NCBI GenBank assembly: GCA_958510825.1
Contig: OY294044.1
Location: forward strand, 105,004,893-105,068,892
Direction of reading: 5' to 3'
Origin: Brachypterus glaber
Lineage: Eukaryota > Arthropoda > Insecta > Coleoptera > Kateretidae
DNA length: 64,000 nucleotides
Notes under the pieces: model-generated
Told to the model about the DNA's origin: nothing
What the model saw: only the letters and a program-made list of their open reading frames with translations
Database searches by the model: none
Made by a program: the position numbers and the translations under genes
Shown: positions 57,801-63,998 of the stretch, in pieces
How positions within the stretch are numbered: the stretch's first letter is position 1
Layout: the number at the start of each line of letters is the position of its first letter

Positions 57801-59748
57801 TAGCCTATGTTTTGGAACCTTGAAATCGAAAAATCTATTTGAACTGGATTCGCTACCAGAAAACAAGTCTTTTTGTTTTATTAAAAAAAGTATACACTTA
57901 TAAATGTATAAAGCATAAACTGTAAGTATATTATTGTTTTTAAACATGTTTCGACAAGAGTCTCTGTATTTTAAACTAAACATTAAACGTAACGCCTTTT
58001 TTTGACAAAGAAAAATAGAATTAATATCTCTACATTTGCCCCAGAAAATAATCCCGTAACTTAAAAGACTTTGAAAGTTCGAAAAATATACTACTTTCAA
58101 AGAATTCACATCTAAATACCTCCTTAATACAAGTATTGAATAATTTACTGTGTTTAACCTTGCTCTCAGATGATCTATATGTGAACACCAACTCAGATTT
58201 TCATCTACTTGCAAACCCAGAAACTTTACACTTTTTGATAGTTCCCTTACCTCATTGTTTATTGTAACATTTGTATATCGTTGTTCTTTAGCCGTAAAAA
58301 GCATAAAATTTGTTTTTTGCTCATTTAAAATGAGCTTGTTGCACTTTAACCAGTGCTTAACAATAGAAAAAAGTAATTCAGTGTTTGCAAGCAGGTTTTC
58401 AAAAGAGTTTGATTTTATTAAAAAATTAGAATCATCAGCAAAACTTACTAGGATCTGATCTGGATTTTGTAGTGTTACATATAGGTCATTCAAGAAGATG
58501 ATAAAGAGTAAGGGCCCAAGAATGCTACCTTGAGGAACCCCCACGCTGATATTTTTGATGTGAGATAGGTATTTAACAAAATCTTCAATGATTTGTACAC
58601 GCTGTGTACGGTTTGATAAGTACGACTTTAGCCACTGCAATGCATGACCACGCACCCCGTATCTCTCTAATTTTTCAAAAAGTATAGCGTAGTCTAAGCA
58701 GTCGAAGGCTCTTGATAAATCAAGTAATATTGCTAAAATATTTTGCTTATTTTCAAATCCTTGTAAGATACCGAGTACGAAGTCATACACCGCAGTATCT
58801 ACAGATTTACCGCGTAGATATCCGTGTTGTGTGTTTTTAAAAAGTTTATTTTTGTTAAAAAATCCTAAAATTCTTTTACTCATTGCCATTTCAAAGAGCT
58901 TTGAAAAGGAAGGTAGTAAGCTTATGGGGCGGTAATTTTCTATCAGGGTGGGGTCTCCTTTTTTATAAATGGGGACAATGATAGCATCCTTGAGCTTCTC
59001 AGGAAAAATTCCGAATAATAAGGAGTTATTTATGATGTGAGTCATCGGTTTATATAACACATCCTTACAGTATTTTAGTATATTTGTCGAAAGTTCATCG
59101 CTGCCACAACTATGTTTGCTTTTAAGCTCATGGAAAAGGTTTAGACATTCAACTTCACTTAGTGGTTCAACAAACATAGTCGAAGAAAAAGTATAGTCTA
59201 CAACACGTATGGAATAGTCATTCCGCGCTCGCGAATATTGTCTATTCCATACTAGTTATAGAATATAGTATTTCAGTCGATCCAAACAATCGGAATCATG
59301 GCGACCACCGTTTTTTGATGTTAAAAAAAATATGTTAAAAAAATGGCACTTAAAAAGTCTAATTTTTTTTTTGTATTTTTTAAACGTCTTTAAATATAAA
59401 TAACATATAGTAATAATTTTCACTATAGACGAGCGCGCTCTCAACTTTACGCTTTAACCTTCGTAAGGCATGATCCGAGCAAAATTTCACAATATATTTT
59501 TTCTTTCTATATAAAAAAATTGAAAAAAAAAGATTATTTTTAAAATTTGAAGGTAGAGGGACCCCTTAATAGAATTATAGAACTGGCTAGTATTCTTTAA
59601 ATAGGCCTCTGTGGTTTTTGCAGAAAGAAAAAAAGCTGCCTCTGCTCATAGCAACGGTACCGGCCAGCCGAATACATCGAAGCGAAGATGGAAGAAGCCG
59701 ATATCCTGCATGACGGTGCGCAGTCTGCCCGGCTGCAAACAGTCGTGA
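25930..59748 (+). CDS. Lkb1: Serine/threonine kinase LKB1 (STK11), complete, 6 coding exons
   Basis: Master kinase that, with STRAD and MO25, phosphorylates AMPK and related kinases. Exons: 25930-26354, 33886-34192, 46931-47067, 51305-51490, 53836-54005, 59624-59748. All have GT-AG borders and phases that close, giving 449 residues (human about 433). Seen: an acidic N-terminus, a basic KKKKLKL patch at 84-90 where human LKB1 has its nuclear signal, G-loop GEGSYG (101-106), Lys123 in [14 protein letters not shown] with Asp221, DLG (239-241), [13 protein letters not shown] in the T-loop region, and the tail CKQS (446-449), a farnesylation-type end like human CKQQ. The start ATG has A at -3 and G at +4. 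The gene spans 34 kb because its introns are packed with repeats. Confidence 0.96.
26355..29380. repeat. LKB1 intron 1, left part: MITEs and palindromes
   Basis: 27137-27346 and 27545-28195 are two copies of a foldback ending in gaagctgaa/ttcagcttc with tagtatattaaagtactag arms. The second is split by a TA-flanked MITE (27685-28109). 28455-28590 is a palindrome with a very GC-rich loop (gggggccggccgatggggcc). The rest is AT-rich with no gene. Confidence 0.65.
27685..28109. mobile_element. TA-flanked MITE nested in a foldback element
   Basis: Starts TA|CACGGAAA and ends TTTCCGTG|TA. The empty site tactagtgc is seen in the sister element near 27265, confirming the TA duplication. 425 bp, AT-rich, with many ataatcg/tataat words, no ORF. 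Confidence 0.8.
29385..30090. repeat. Dispersed repeat with GC-rich palindromic head
   Basis: Starts with an imperfect palindrome (gtatggaatagacaatattc ... gactattccatacgtg) around a GC-rich loop, then about 550 bp. The same sequence is found inverted at 56880-57460 plus 59180-59270, where a LINE has split it. Confidence 0.75.
30091..31293. repeat. LKB1 intron 1: low-information repeat remnants
   Basis: About 30400-30640 carries a (GTCC)n run and the word gtcctagacaaaaaattctt, an inverted relative of 10370-10640. The remainder is A/T-rich with no frame I can support. Confidence 0.5.
31294..31398 (+). pseudogene. Decayed partial copy of LKB1 exon 2 in intron 1
   Basis: Bases 31313-31379 align with exon 2 from about 33953. 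Shared words include aaacaaaaaca, atcatgga, tggggtctctgcaggga and atgctg; after a gap of about 16 nt, a diverged cca-ctg-ca-caagcgcac word follows. A one-base insertion after [10 protein letters not shown] shifts the frame, and no pyrimidine tract or acceptor precedes it. A weaker match (gtggac ... gtcca) extends left to about 31294. The copy stops where a repeat element begins (31408). It is a non-functional exon relic. Confidence 0.8.
31408..33522. repeat. Recent 1.06-kb tandem duplication (TIR element plus hairpin-family piece)
   Basis: 31414-32473 and 32474-33522 are nearly identical. Each holds a foldback element (attcgacctattccttgaaa ... aaggaat-ggtcgaata) and part of a hairpin-family copy. 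The first copy ends inside that family at gccttaattata; a 10-bp indel (near 32308) is the clearest difference. Confidence 0.85.
33158..33825 (+). repeat. Full copy of the ACATCGGCACT-hairpin family
   Basis: From actagatgaaacgttgcaag to ctaagtgccgatgt. It ends 60 nt before LKB1 exon 2. Frames inside (for example 33369-33707) recur in every copy and both orientations and are not genes. Confidence 0.8.
33886..34192 (+). CDS. Lkb1: LKB1 exon 2 (residues 142-244)
   Basis: The acceptor ttttcag|a completes CGA (Arg142). Encodes [53 protein letters not shown], catalytic loop HKDIKPGN and DLGVAE. It ends at gag|gtaagt, phase 0. It is visibly more GC-rich than its surroundings. Confidence 0.97.
34193..35480. 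repeat. LKB1 intron 2, left end: AT-rich sequence with a foldback
   Basis: About 34990-35145 is a palindrome (actatattttccacgtgag mirrored near 35110-35145) around the GC-rich loop ttcgcgctagcgcgctc. A recombinase-like fragment sits at 34666-34782. Bases 35207-35240 and 35252-35285 share a tandem word (aacaagttattggaaaac). Confidence 0.5.
34666..34782 (-). pseudogene. Second tyrosine-recombinase-like N-terminal fragment
   Basis: A 38-residue frame on the minus strand, [20 protein letters not shown] then [12 protein letters not shown], and a stop. It shares the NLLPxKS pattern with the 9683 fragment. No downstream domain. In LKB1 intron 2, antisense. Confidence 0.4.
35490..35880 (-). pseudogene. 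LINE ORF2 C-terminal fragment, frameshifted
   Basis: Minus-strand reading gives [19 protein letters not shown], then after a frame change [20 protein letters not shown] and [20 protein letters not shown]. The last block is a typical LINE RT C-terminus. The stop and frameshift show it is dead. Confidence 0.7.
36098..36211 (+). CDS. Small ORF of unknown origin (37 aa)
   Basis: [20 protein letters not shown] then [17 protein letters not shown] and a stop. It lies in a short GC-richer island (35990-36320) where the word cgccagcg(t/c)aaacgctga occurs twice. It looks like the start of a longer coding sequence cut off by a stop, probably TE-derived. I do not recognise the family and see no splice donor that would clearly extend it. 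Confidence 0.25.
   Translation: MSASFVKFKSPITGNVYTVRLNQQEIQEMNTHPFIMT
36402..37013 (+). repeat. Copy of the ACATCGGCACT-hairpin family, 5' truncated
   Basis: Begins inside the family (aattctgtatctttaaaaca) and ends at actaagtgccgat. It has a long (GACA)n run at about 36838-36872. Confidence 0.8.
37014..39210. other. LKB1 intron 2: no gene seen
   Basis: Mostly AT-rich unique-looking sequence. 38586-38660 is a short GC-rich inverted repeat (agggctatagcg / cgatagccacggccct). 38947-38979 is a (CATA)n microsatellite. The frames around 38532-38850 lack any recognisable protein. Confidence 0.5.
39211..39935. mobile_element. TIR element with ACCGGGTGTCCC ends, about 725 bp
   Basis: Left taccgggtgtcccaactcta and right tagagttgggacacccggta. 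Arms continue (gattttctcgaaaac / gtttttgagaaaatc; cccacattttaagagctgaa / ttcagctctcaaaatgtggg). No ORF. Confidence 0.85.
40227..40728. repeat. Dispersed repeat, copy 1 (tattttgcgactcttat family)
   Basis: From ttctattttgcgactctta to a terminal palindrome (tttcataacacgtttttagc ... gctaaaaacgtgttatgaaa) ending actagtactttaatata. Other copies: 50771-51293 and 62820-63352. Confidence 0.8.
40988..42233. repeat. Two head-to-head copies of the ACATCGGCACT-hairpin family
   Basis: 40988-41515 is minus (with an internal deletion beside the hairpin) and 41521-42233 is plus. Their ttgcaac / gttgcaag ends meet at about 41515-41530. Together they form a 1.25-kb imperfect palindrome. Confidence 0.8.
42234..42804. 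other. LKB1 intron 2: no gene seen
   Basis: AT-rich stretch between two repeats. I see no frame, RNA gene or repeat end in it. Confidence 0.5.
42805..43501 (-). repeat. Full copy of the ACATCGGCACT-hairpin family
   Basis: From the acatcggcacttagtgctac hairpin end to caacgtttcatctag. About 697 bp, the same length as 14756-15452. Confidence 0.8.
43502..45170. repeat. LKB1 intron 2: repeat fragments
   Basis: 43735-43915 repeats 10795-10970 (gataaatgtacacgggct region, quoted loosely; exact shared word aataaatgtacacgggct). 44325-44360 has a GACA run after aagttatcgtgg. 44560-44650 is a short GC-rich patch with no frame I can support. 44787-44810 is a (TC)n tract. Confidence 0.5.
45180..45408 (-). 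mobile_element. tRNA-derived SINE
   Basis: The minus-strand 5' part (about 45408-45327) has an A box tggtgtagtgg and a B box agttcgattct followed by caccggcgcc, as in a tRNA gene. The 5' ggagtatt cannot pair with the 3' cggcgcc acceptor side, so it is not a functional tRNA. A non-tRNA body of about 150 bp follows to about 45180 (agccggtggctccctctact). Confidence 0.7.
45425..46830. repeat. TGTAAATTTACAGT-rich repeat, split by a nested element
   Basis: Both flanks (45425-45856 and 46589-46830) are packed with variants of the palindrome tgtaaatttaca and cactgtaattttac in both directions. They read as one element interrupted by 45857-46588. It ends about 100 nt before LKB1 exon 3. Confidence 0.6.
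45857..46588. mobile_element. Nested foldback element, about 730 bp
   Basis: Left gcctgttccagaactcgcg and right gccagttatggaacaccctg are diverged inverted ends. The arms share taaaggttggtccggaaatg / catttccggaccaaccttta and the gccctaagggagctac word seen also at 31440 and 2080. Confidence 0.75.
46931..47067 (+). CDS. Lkb1: LKB1 exon 3 (residues 245-290)
   Basis: After the acceptor ctttttag it encodes [20 protein letters not shown], then [20 protein letters not shown] and SSGVTL. This is the activation and P+1 region with the LKB1-type PPE in place of APE. The donor is acact|gtaagt, phase 2. Confidence 0.96.
47068..47622. other. LKB1 intron 3: no gene seen
   Basis: Contains a poly-G tract (47326-47341) and ggacg/cgtcc words near 47466 and 47550. 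Not clearly bounded as an element. Confidence 0.4.
47623..48630. mobile_element. TIR element with ACCGGGTGTCCC ends, about 1.0 kb
   Basis: Left taccgggtgtcccaccaggt and right acctggtgggacacccggta. The arms share ttcttgacaag / cttgtcaagaa. Inside, a block (gctatatctccgtt ... cacccc) is repeated twice, near 47650 and 47945. No ORF. Confidence 0.85.
48631..50459. mobile_element. TA-flanked pogo/Tigger-like non-autonomous element
   Basis: Ends TA|TAGTGGAAACTCCATAACTC and GAGTTATGGAGTTTTCACTG|TA. The CAGTG(A/G)AAACTCC terminus with TA duplication fits pogo/Tigger MITEs. Inside are two direct copies of a 531-bp unit (about 48779-49310 and 49311-49845) and an inverted piece of the same unit near 50030-50150. 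No transposase. Confidence 0.75.
50771..51293. repeat. Dispersed repeat, copy 2, abutting the LKB1 exon 4 acceptor
   Basis: Same family as 40227-40728. The terminal palindrome ends ctagtactctaatata at about 51293; the acceptor AG is at 51303-51304. The branch point, and most of the intron 3 end, must therefore be repeat-derived. Confidence 0.85.
51305..51490 (+). CDS. Lkb1: LKB1 exon 4 (residues 290-352)
   Basis: The acceptor ttcttctag|a completes the Leu codon. Encodes [30 protein letters not shown] and [15 protein letters not shown], the kinase C-lobe end. The donor is ca|gtaagt. A dispersed repeat ends about 10 nt upstream of the acceptor AG. Confidence 0.96.
51538..52330. repeat. Minisatellite with a unit of roughly 80-115 bp
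   Basis: About eight to nine diverged units of the type tatcagattcactttcagca - aaaacc - caatataccaattttcac - gaaaactacccccc - ctcagggggtg. In LKB1 intron 4, just left of the 211-bp array. Confidence 0.8.
52407..53650. repeat. 211-bp satellite array, about 5.8 units
   Basis: The word tggtaacatacctgtatgcc recurs at 52411, 52621, 52832, 53043, 53254 and 53483 (steps 210, 211, 211, 211, 229). The 229 step is due to an in-unit expansion of the hexamer ttatcg to about five copies near 53306-53332. Units are almost identical, so the array is young. The repeated 61-residue minus frame is a by-product. Confidence 0.95.
53836..54005 (+). CDS. Lkb1: LKB1 exon 5 (residues 352-409)
   Basis: After the acceptor ttttctag: [39 protein letters not shown], then an acidic run. 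It matches the LKB1 segment VPIPP ... MTxxPYL that follows the kinase domain. The donor aatg|gtgagt leaves one base. Confidence 0.94.
54006..55144. repeat. LKB1 intron 5: palindromes with GC-rich loops
   Basis: 54492-54545 is gaaaattaacctgc mirrored by gcaggttaattttc. 54330-54395 and 54775-54870 are similar imperfect palindromes, the last around the loop tccctcgatgctacgcagct. No gene. Confidence 0.55.
55145..55751. mobile_element. MULE-like element with about 9-bp target duplication
   Basis: Inverted ends cgcagtgactgctaccccgt and acggggtagcagtcactgcg continue through gcgcac. Flanks tttttttat and ttttttaat differ at one of nine bases, which fits a Mutator-type 9-bp duplication. It carries the transposase-like fragment at 55256-55381. 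Confidence 0.6.
55256..55381 (+). pseudogene. MULE-type transposase N-terminal fragment
   Basis: A 41-residue frame [20 protein letters not shown] then [20 protein letters not shown]. The F-x-[11 protein letters not shown] ... L-x-KRDS pattern resembles the N-terminal domain of ZSWIM1/3-type proteins and related MULE-like transposases. It stops where the catalytic domain should begin, so the element is a deletion derivative. Confidence 0.45.
55752..57460. repeat. LKB1 intron 5: AT-rich sequence and inverted copy of the 29.4-kb repeat
   Basis: 56880-57460 is the reverse complement of about 29540-30080 (attccgtatcaagtgttag, gagcacatgtagtgccatc). 55752-56880 is very AT-rich with no supported gene. 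Confidence 0.65.
57461..59183 (-). mobile_element. 5'-truncated LINE (CR1/Jockey-type) with intact RT frame
   Basis: The 3' end is a (TTA)n-type microsatellite tail (57461-57480 on plus). The only ORF is the reverse transcriptase at 57633-59177. The 5' break is at about 59180, where the host repeat resumes (gtcgaagaaaaagtatagtc). The endonuclease domain is missing. Confidence 0.9.
57633..59177 (-). CDS. LINE reverse transcriptase, N-terminally truncated ORF2
   Basis: 514 residues without a stop. RT motifs in order: NYRPISLLP (81-89), [13 protein letters not shown] (151-163, Asp153), [13 protein letters not shown] (213-225), FADDS (246-250, catalytic Asp248-Asp249), [17 protein letters not shown], and the C-terminal domain with FNKLPQ ... 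SFKNLLFDY. The Met start is an accident of truncation; upstream endonuclease is absent, so the copy cannot move alone. The open frame points to a young insertion. In LKB1 intron 5, antisense. Confidence 0.9.
   Translation of the reverse strand: MFVEPLSEVECLNLFHELKSKHSCGSDELSTNILKYCKDVLYKPMTHIINNSLLFGIFPEKLKDAIIVPIYKKGDPTLIENYRPISLLPSFSKLFEMAMSKRILGFFNKNKLFKNTQHGYLRGKSVDTAVYDFVLGILQGFENKQNILAILLDLSRAFDCLDYAILFEKLERYGVRGHALQWLKSYLSNRTQRVQIIEDFVKYLSHIKNISVGVPQGSILGPLLFIIFLNDLYVTLQNPDQILVSFADDSNFLIKSNSFENLLANTELLFSIVKHWLKCNKLILNEQKTNFMLFTAKEQRYTNVTINNEVRELSKSVKFLGLQVDENLSWCSHIDHLRARLNTVNYSILVLRRYLDVNSLKVVYFSNFQSLLSYGIIFWGKCRDINSIFLCQKKALRLMFSLKYRDSCRNMFKNNNILTVYALYIYKCILFLIKQKDLFSGSESSSNRFFDFKVPKHRLVSFEKGPYYSAIQLFNKLPQILKNRKNERSFKNLLFDYMCNMEPYNMEEFYSYRS
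59624..59748 (+). CDS. Lkb1: LKB1 exon 6, C-terminal tail (residues 409-449)
   Basis: Too short for an ORF list. The acceptor tttttgcag|aa completes the split Glu codon; the exon then reads [40 protein letters not shown] and stops at TGA 59746-59748. The phase match and the CKQS ending identify it. Ser436 in KKPIS is a possible basic-directed phosphosite near the lipid anchor, as in vertebrate LKB1 (inference). Confidence 0.92.
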
Positions 59749-61165
59749 CAGAGGTTTGCTCGCACATTTGTTATATTTTTGATAATCCAGATTGTATTTT
59801 ACCATCCCTGTATATCTGATATGTGTCCGAATATTGATTTTATAGTATTTGAAACTTTGGTTTTCGTGTTGTAGGAACTGTCCAAAAAAATACATCATAA
59901 AAGACACCTTTTCATTATTTTTTTGAAATTTTTATATTAGGGCAAAATCGAAAGTAGAAAAAAAAATTGCAAAAATATTTTTTTCAAGAACTTTTTTGGA
60001 AAAAATAATTTTATTTACTTTTTTCAAAAAAATAAATTATTTTTTTTTATGAAAAACGACTTTTGAATTTTTTTTTATTGTTTTTACCTTCTTATACTCC
60101 TTCTCTAAGTTAAGAATTTCTGTTCGAATGTCTAAACTTTGAGGTCACCAAAAACACATAAATTTTATTATTTTACTTAAAGAAAATGCGTCTTCCATGG
60201 ACATTCTAGATTTTTAATATATTGAGTTTTCCAAACGAGAACAAAATTGGACCGTTTTCTCGGTTATACCAAGTATACCCGAGAAAAGTCTTTTCATACA
60301 GGATAGATCACAGAAATCTGTAAAAAAATATAAAGTTTTAATTTGGCATATTTAATAATAAATAAAAAAAGTTTCCGAGACGTCATTAATTTTAGGACGT
60401 CACTGTCCCATTTTTATATCGCGCTGACTCTGTACATACAAAACTCTCACACACACACTTTTATGGATTGTGGCAGTTTCTCGCTATCACAGTTACGTTA
60501 AAATCACATGCCCCTCATCCATATGGCCAGAAAAATAAATCACACGGTGTTTTTAAGGCTTTAAATATCTATTATGTCTATGGCCTCTTTAAAATATGTA
60601 AATTAAGTTAAATAAATTATAAAAACTATAGGTTTTGTGAGCAACTCGCTTCCTGTTGCTGCTATGAACAAAAACAAAATGGTGGTATATTAAATTAAAG
60701 CTAAGTAAATTCTCTACATATTGGTTTATTTCTTCTATAGGGCCAAAATGTTAAGAACTAAAAAAATATATGCTTAATATTAAAATTTCAATCAAATTGC
60801 AACCCTCCCCCTTTTCTCTTGTACTCCAAGTAGAGCTTTTGTCATTTAAGTGCCGACCTCCTCCCCCTTCTCTAAACAACTGATGTATTTTATGGACAGC
60901 CCCTGGACAAAAATTATTCTTCTCCAAAAAAGAAAACAAGTTGCTTTCCAAACAAAGAGTATTTCGAAAAAAGCTTTATTAAAAGTCGTAGAACCCTTTT
61001 TGGATTTTTTTTAAAAAGATTTTCTTACCTGCATTGTAAATGTTCTAAATTAATGATTAACATTCAAATTTTGTAATTTTATTTTAAAAAAGTAAAAAGA
61101 ATCAATAATTCATTCAACAGTTATTTTTTTATAACTTCTACTAAAACTTTTTTGTGAGCCTCTTT
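59749..61165. other. LKB1 3' flank: probable 3' UTR, then no gene seen
   Basis: Sequence after the LKB1 stop is AT-rich. aataaa words occur near 60029, 60357 and 60531 on plus and could be poly-A signals, but none can be chosen. No further frame is convincing. Confidence 0.45.
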
Positions 61166-61175
61166 GTTTTGACGG

Positions 61176-61994
61176 GGTAGGGGTCTTTACCTCAATAAAA
61201 TTTACTTCGAAAATTTTTACCTCGAAAAAAATTACCTCGAACACCGTTACCTCGAAAGGTCATTACCTCGAAAGAAAATACCTCGAACGGCATTACCTCG
61301 CATAAAAAATACATTTTAAAAATTATAAAAAAACTAAAACCATTTTTTTCTTAGAAAAAGAAGGAAGAGCAATAAATTTATTATTATTTATTAGTTATTT
61401 AAAGCAATAATATTGACATATTATACAAAAAGAAAGTATTTGAAATCACAAATAATCAAAAAGCTGTCAATAAATCTACAGCAACATTTTTTATAAAACA
61501 AAATAAACAATTAACAATAAATGTTATTCCTTTGCAAGCAATTTTACCATATTTTCCTTTCCAAAAAAACCTGTTTTTGTACACACGATCTTTATAATAT
61601 ACAAAGTTTTTATACACCGCTAATTTATCTTTCGCGAACTCTCGATATAGGTTAATCGATTAATTTTGAATTATTTACTAAAACTAAAAGCTAATAAATG
61701 CCCGTAAATTAAAATTTAATCAATAAATGATAAAATATGAGCAAAAACAATACAATATACAATAATCGCAAAGAAACAGATAAAAAATTAAAAAAAGCCC
61801 TTTACCTCGAAAAAGCCGTTCGAGGTAAAATCTTTCGAGGTAATGTACTTTCAAGGTAACGAATTTTCGAGGTAATGTCCCTTCGAGGTAAATTTTTTCA
61901 AGGTAAGGTCTTTATGAGGTAATGTCCTTTCGAGGTAAATTTTTCGAGGTATTTGCTTTCGAGGTAAATTTGTTCGAGGTAAAGACCGGCTCCC
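61176..61994. mobile_element. Foldback-like element with TTACCTCGAA terminal arrays
   Basis: Flanked by the 10-bp direct repeat GTTTTGACGG (61166-61175 and 61995-62004). Termini ggggtctttacctc and gaggtaaagacc are inverted. The left arm (about 61186-61305) holds about 8 units of ttacctcgaa at 14-17 bp steps. The right arm (about 61800-61985) holds about 10 units of ttcgaggtaa. The core (61306-61798) is AT-rich without a long frame. Architecture and duplication length resemble Drosophila Foldback/MULE elements; the sequence is not one I know. Confidence 0.8.
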
Positions 61995-62004
61995 GTTTTG
62001 ACGG

Positions 62005-62819
62005 TAGAGAAAATTTTACAAGATAAAAACTTGGAATAAATTTGGAAAGGTTTTAAGAAAATCCTTTCAAGTCGATTTTTAAATAATCTAATCTTACCAA
62101 GTAAAAAGTATTTAATACTTCTCCCGTACTAACCTCATTTTGTTGTCACAGTTTTCTAAAAAAAAATGTAAATATATTTTTTTTATTTTTTAAACCGCGA
62201 CATTTTTTTTGTACAGTTTGTATTTTATTTTTTCTTTTAAACATTGATTACATTAGGTCTTTTTTTTAATTTAGAGCTATTTCGGAAAAAAGTTTTTCAT
62301 TTGAAGACCTTTTTGTATTAATTAGTCTCTTTCCTGATAGTCCTGAAAAGTTACTAAATAAAGAATAATCAAAAGATATAAAGGTGTTAGGGGAGCAATA
62401 TTTTTAAAAATTTTCAATATTGTTTTTTTTTATAAAAAAATTGACTTTCCGTTTTAAATATGGTTTTAGTATTATAAAGACAATACAAGGACATTACAAA
62501 TTGTTGATTCTACATTATTTATAAATTTTATTGTTGTAATAATATACAATTATTTTTCTTTGTTGTTGTATTGTATGTAAGATTTATGAAAAAAAAAAGT
62601 ACTATTGAATATGATCTGTTTATCATTTTCTACCAAAATTTATTGAAAAGAGCATGTAAGTGCCATATTATGTAAAATAATTTGAATATATTTAATAAAT
62701 AATTTTCGTTGACTTGATAAATATATATATTTTTTTATTAATCAGTGAAATATATTGGCATATGTCCTAAACGAAATGGTATTAAAAAAACTGTCCAAAC
62801 GCTTTGTGAAAATAATAGT
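62005..62819. other. No gene seen
   Basis: AT-rich sequence with short poly-A/T tracts. I find no frame, RNA gene or clear repeat boundary. Confidence 0.45.
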
Positions 62820-63352
62820 TTTTTTCTATTTTGCGACTCTTATATGCTCATAATTACACGGATTTTGCGTGTTCTTTTAGGCCCATAAGAGGTCTCTACT
62901 TTTTTTTCTGTTGGTTGTTGGCAACAGACAAAAGCCTACCTCTTGACGTTTTGCGTGCAAATGTCAATGTCAATTTAAAAATTTAATTTTTTACAAAATT
63001 TTGTGTTTGGGTTATTTTTTACCGTGTTATAATTGTTGACTGGTTAATTGCAGTGAAAAAAGAAGAGATGACTGTAAAATATATCAAAATATCATTTGTT
63101 CTTAGAATTTTAAACACAGTGTAAACTGTAATGCCAACCCAAAACAAAAATCCCTAAATCAGTCATCAATTTAAATGTAAGTTTTTTAAATTTTAGAGCA
63201 AAATAGAAAAAATTGTATAAAGCACTCGTTTCATAACACGTTTTTAGAGCACTAGTACTCAAGAAAACTCGCCGCAAGCGGCTTGTTTTATAAACTTATA
63301 CTAACTATACTGCGCTAAAAACGTATGTTATGAAACTAGTACTTTAATATAC
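62820..63352. repeat. Dispersed repeat, copy 3 (tattttgcgactcttat family)
   Basis: Same start and same terminal palindrome as 40227-40728 and 50771-51293, with a small insertion near 63300. Confidence 0.8.
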
Positions 63353-63418
63353 TACTTTTATTTGACTGTATCTAAAAACGGCAATTTTTGTATAATAAAA
63401 TCTCTACGAAAAGTTTGG

Positions 63419-63560
63419 ACTTTTTCGCACTAGTGCGAAAAAAAAATAGTCAACTTTCATTGGTTGATAGATATTGAAACTATTGACATTTTTTCGCACT
63501 AGTACGAAAAATAAAATAGTCGACGTTCATTGATTGATTGATATTGAAACTGTTGACATT
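63419..63560. repeat. Two tandem units with a CGCACTAGTGCG palindrome
   Basis: tttttcgcactagtgcgaaaa at about 63421 and ttttttcgcactagtacgaa at about 63488, each followed by aatagtc and (a/t)cattg-ttgat-gatattgaaact. Period about 67 bp. Confidence 0.7.
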
Positions 63561-63589
63561 TGAACTCAAATGTTTATTACAGTCTAATA

Positions 63590-63998
63590 TTTTTATTTAT
63601 TTAGTACAAACAGATATACATCCAAGTAGTACAATAAAAAGAAATATAACAAATATAAAACGTATCGTTAGAATAAAAAAAATAAATAAAATAGGAATCT
63701 TAATTAATTAGTTGTTTGTTCTAAGAAGTCTTTTAAAAGAAAATAGGCTCGTGCAAAAAATGTCAATATAACAAGAATTTATATTTCTGGCCAATCTAGG
63801 TGCACTATTAAAGTGACCGTAATTAGTTCTAGTAAACGGAACATGCAATAAAGATGTACAACGCGTGCTTACTCCAGGAACACGTAAGGAAAAAAGTTTT
63901 AAAATATCCGGACAATCAATTAAGTAATTAAATAACTTAAACATAAATATTTTGTCAATATTTGTTCGGCGAGATTCAAGTGACTCCATTCCCAACAA
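63590..63998 (-). pseudogene. 3' end of a LINE running off the window
   Basis: Minus frame 63998-63708 encodes LFSLRVPGVSTRCTSLLHVP then FTRTNYGHFNSAPRLARNIN, typical of the last residues of Jockey/CR1-type ORF2 (NYxxxxPxxRxxxxxN). The 3' tail lies at about 63590-63707. The 5' part is beyond the right edge, so whether it is intact is unknown. Confidence 0.7.

Noticed and set aside
61186..61985. gaggta words as let-7-like seed sites or a regulatory miRNA cluster
   Set aside because: The words form inverted arrays inside a bounded element with a target duplication, with no precursor-like hairpin of let-7.
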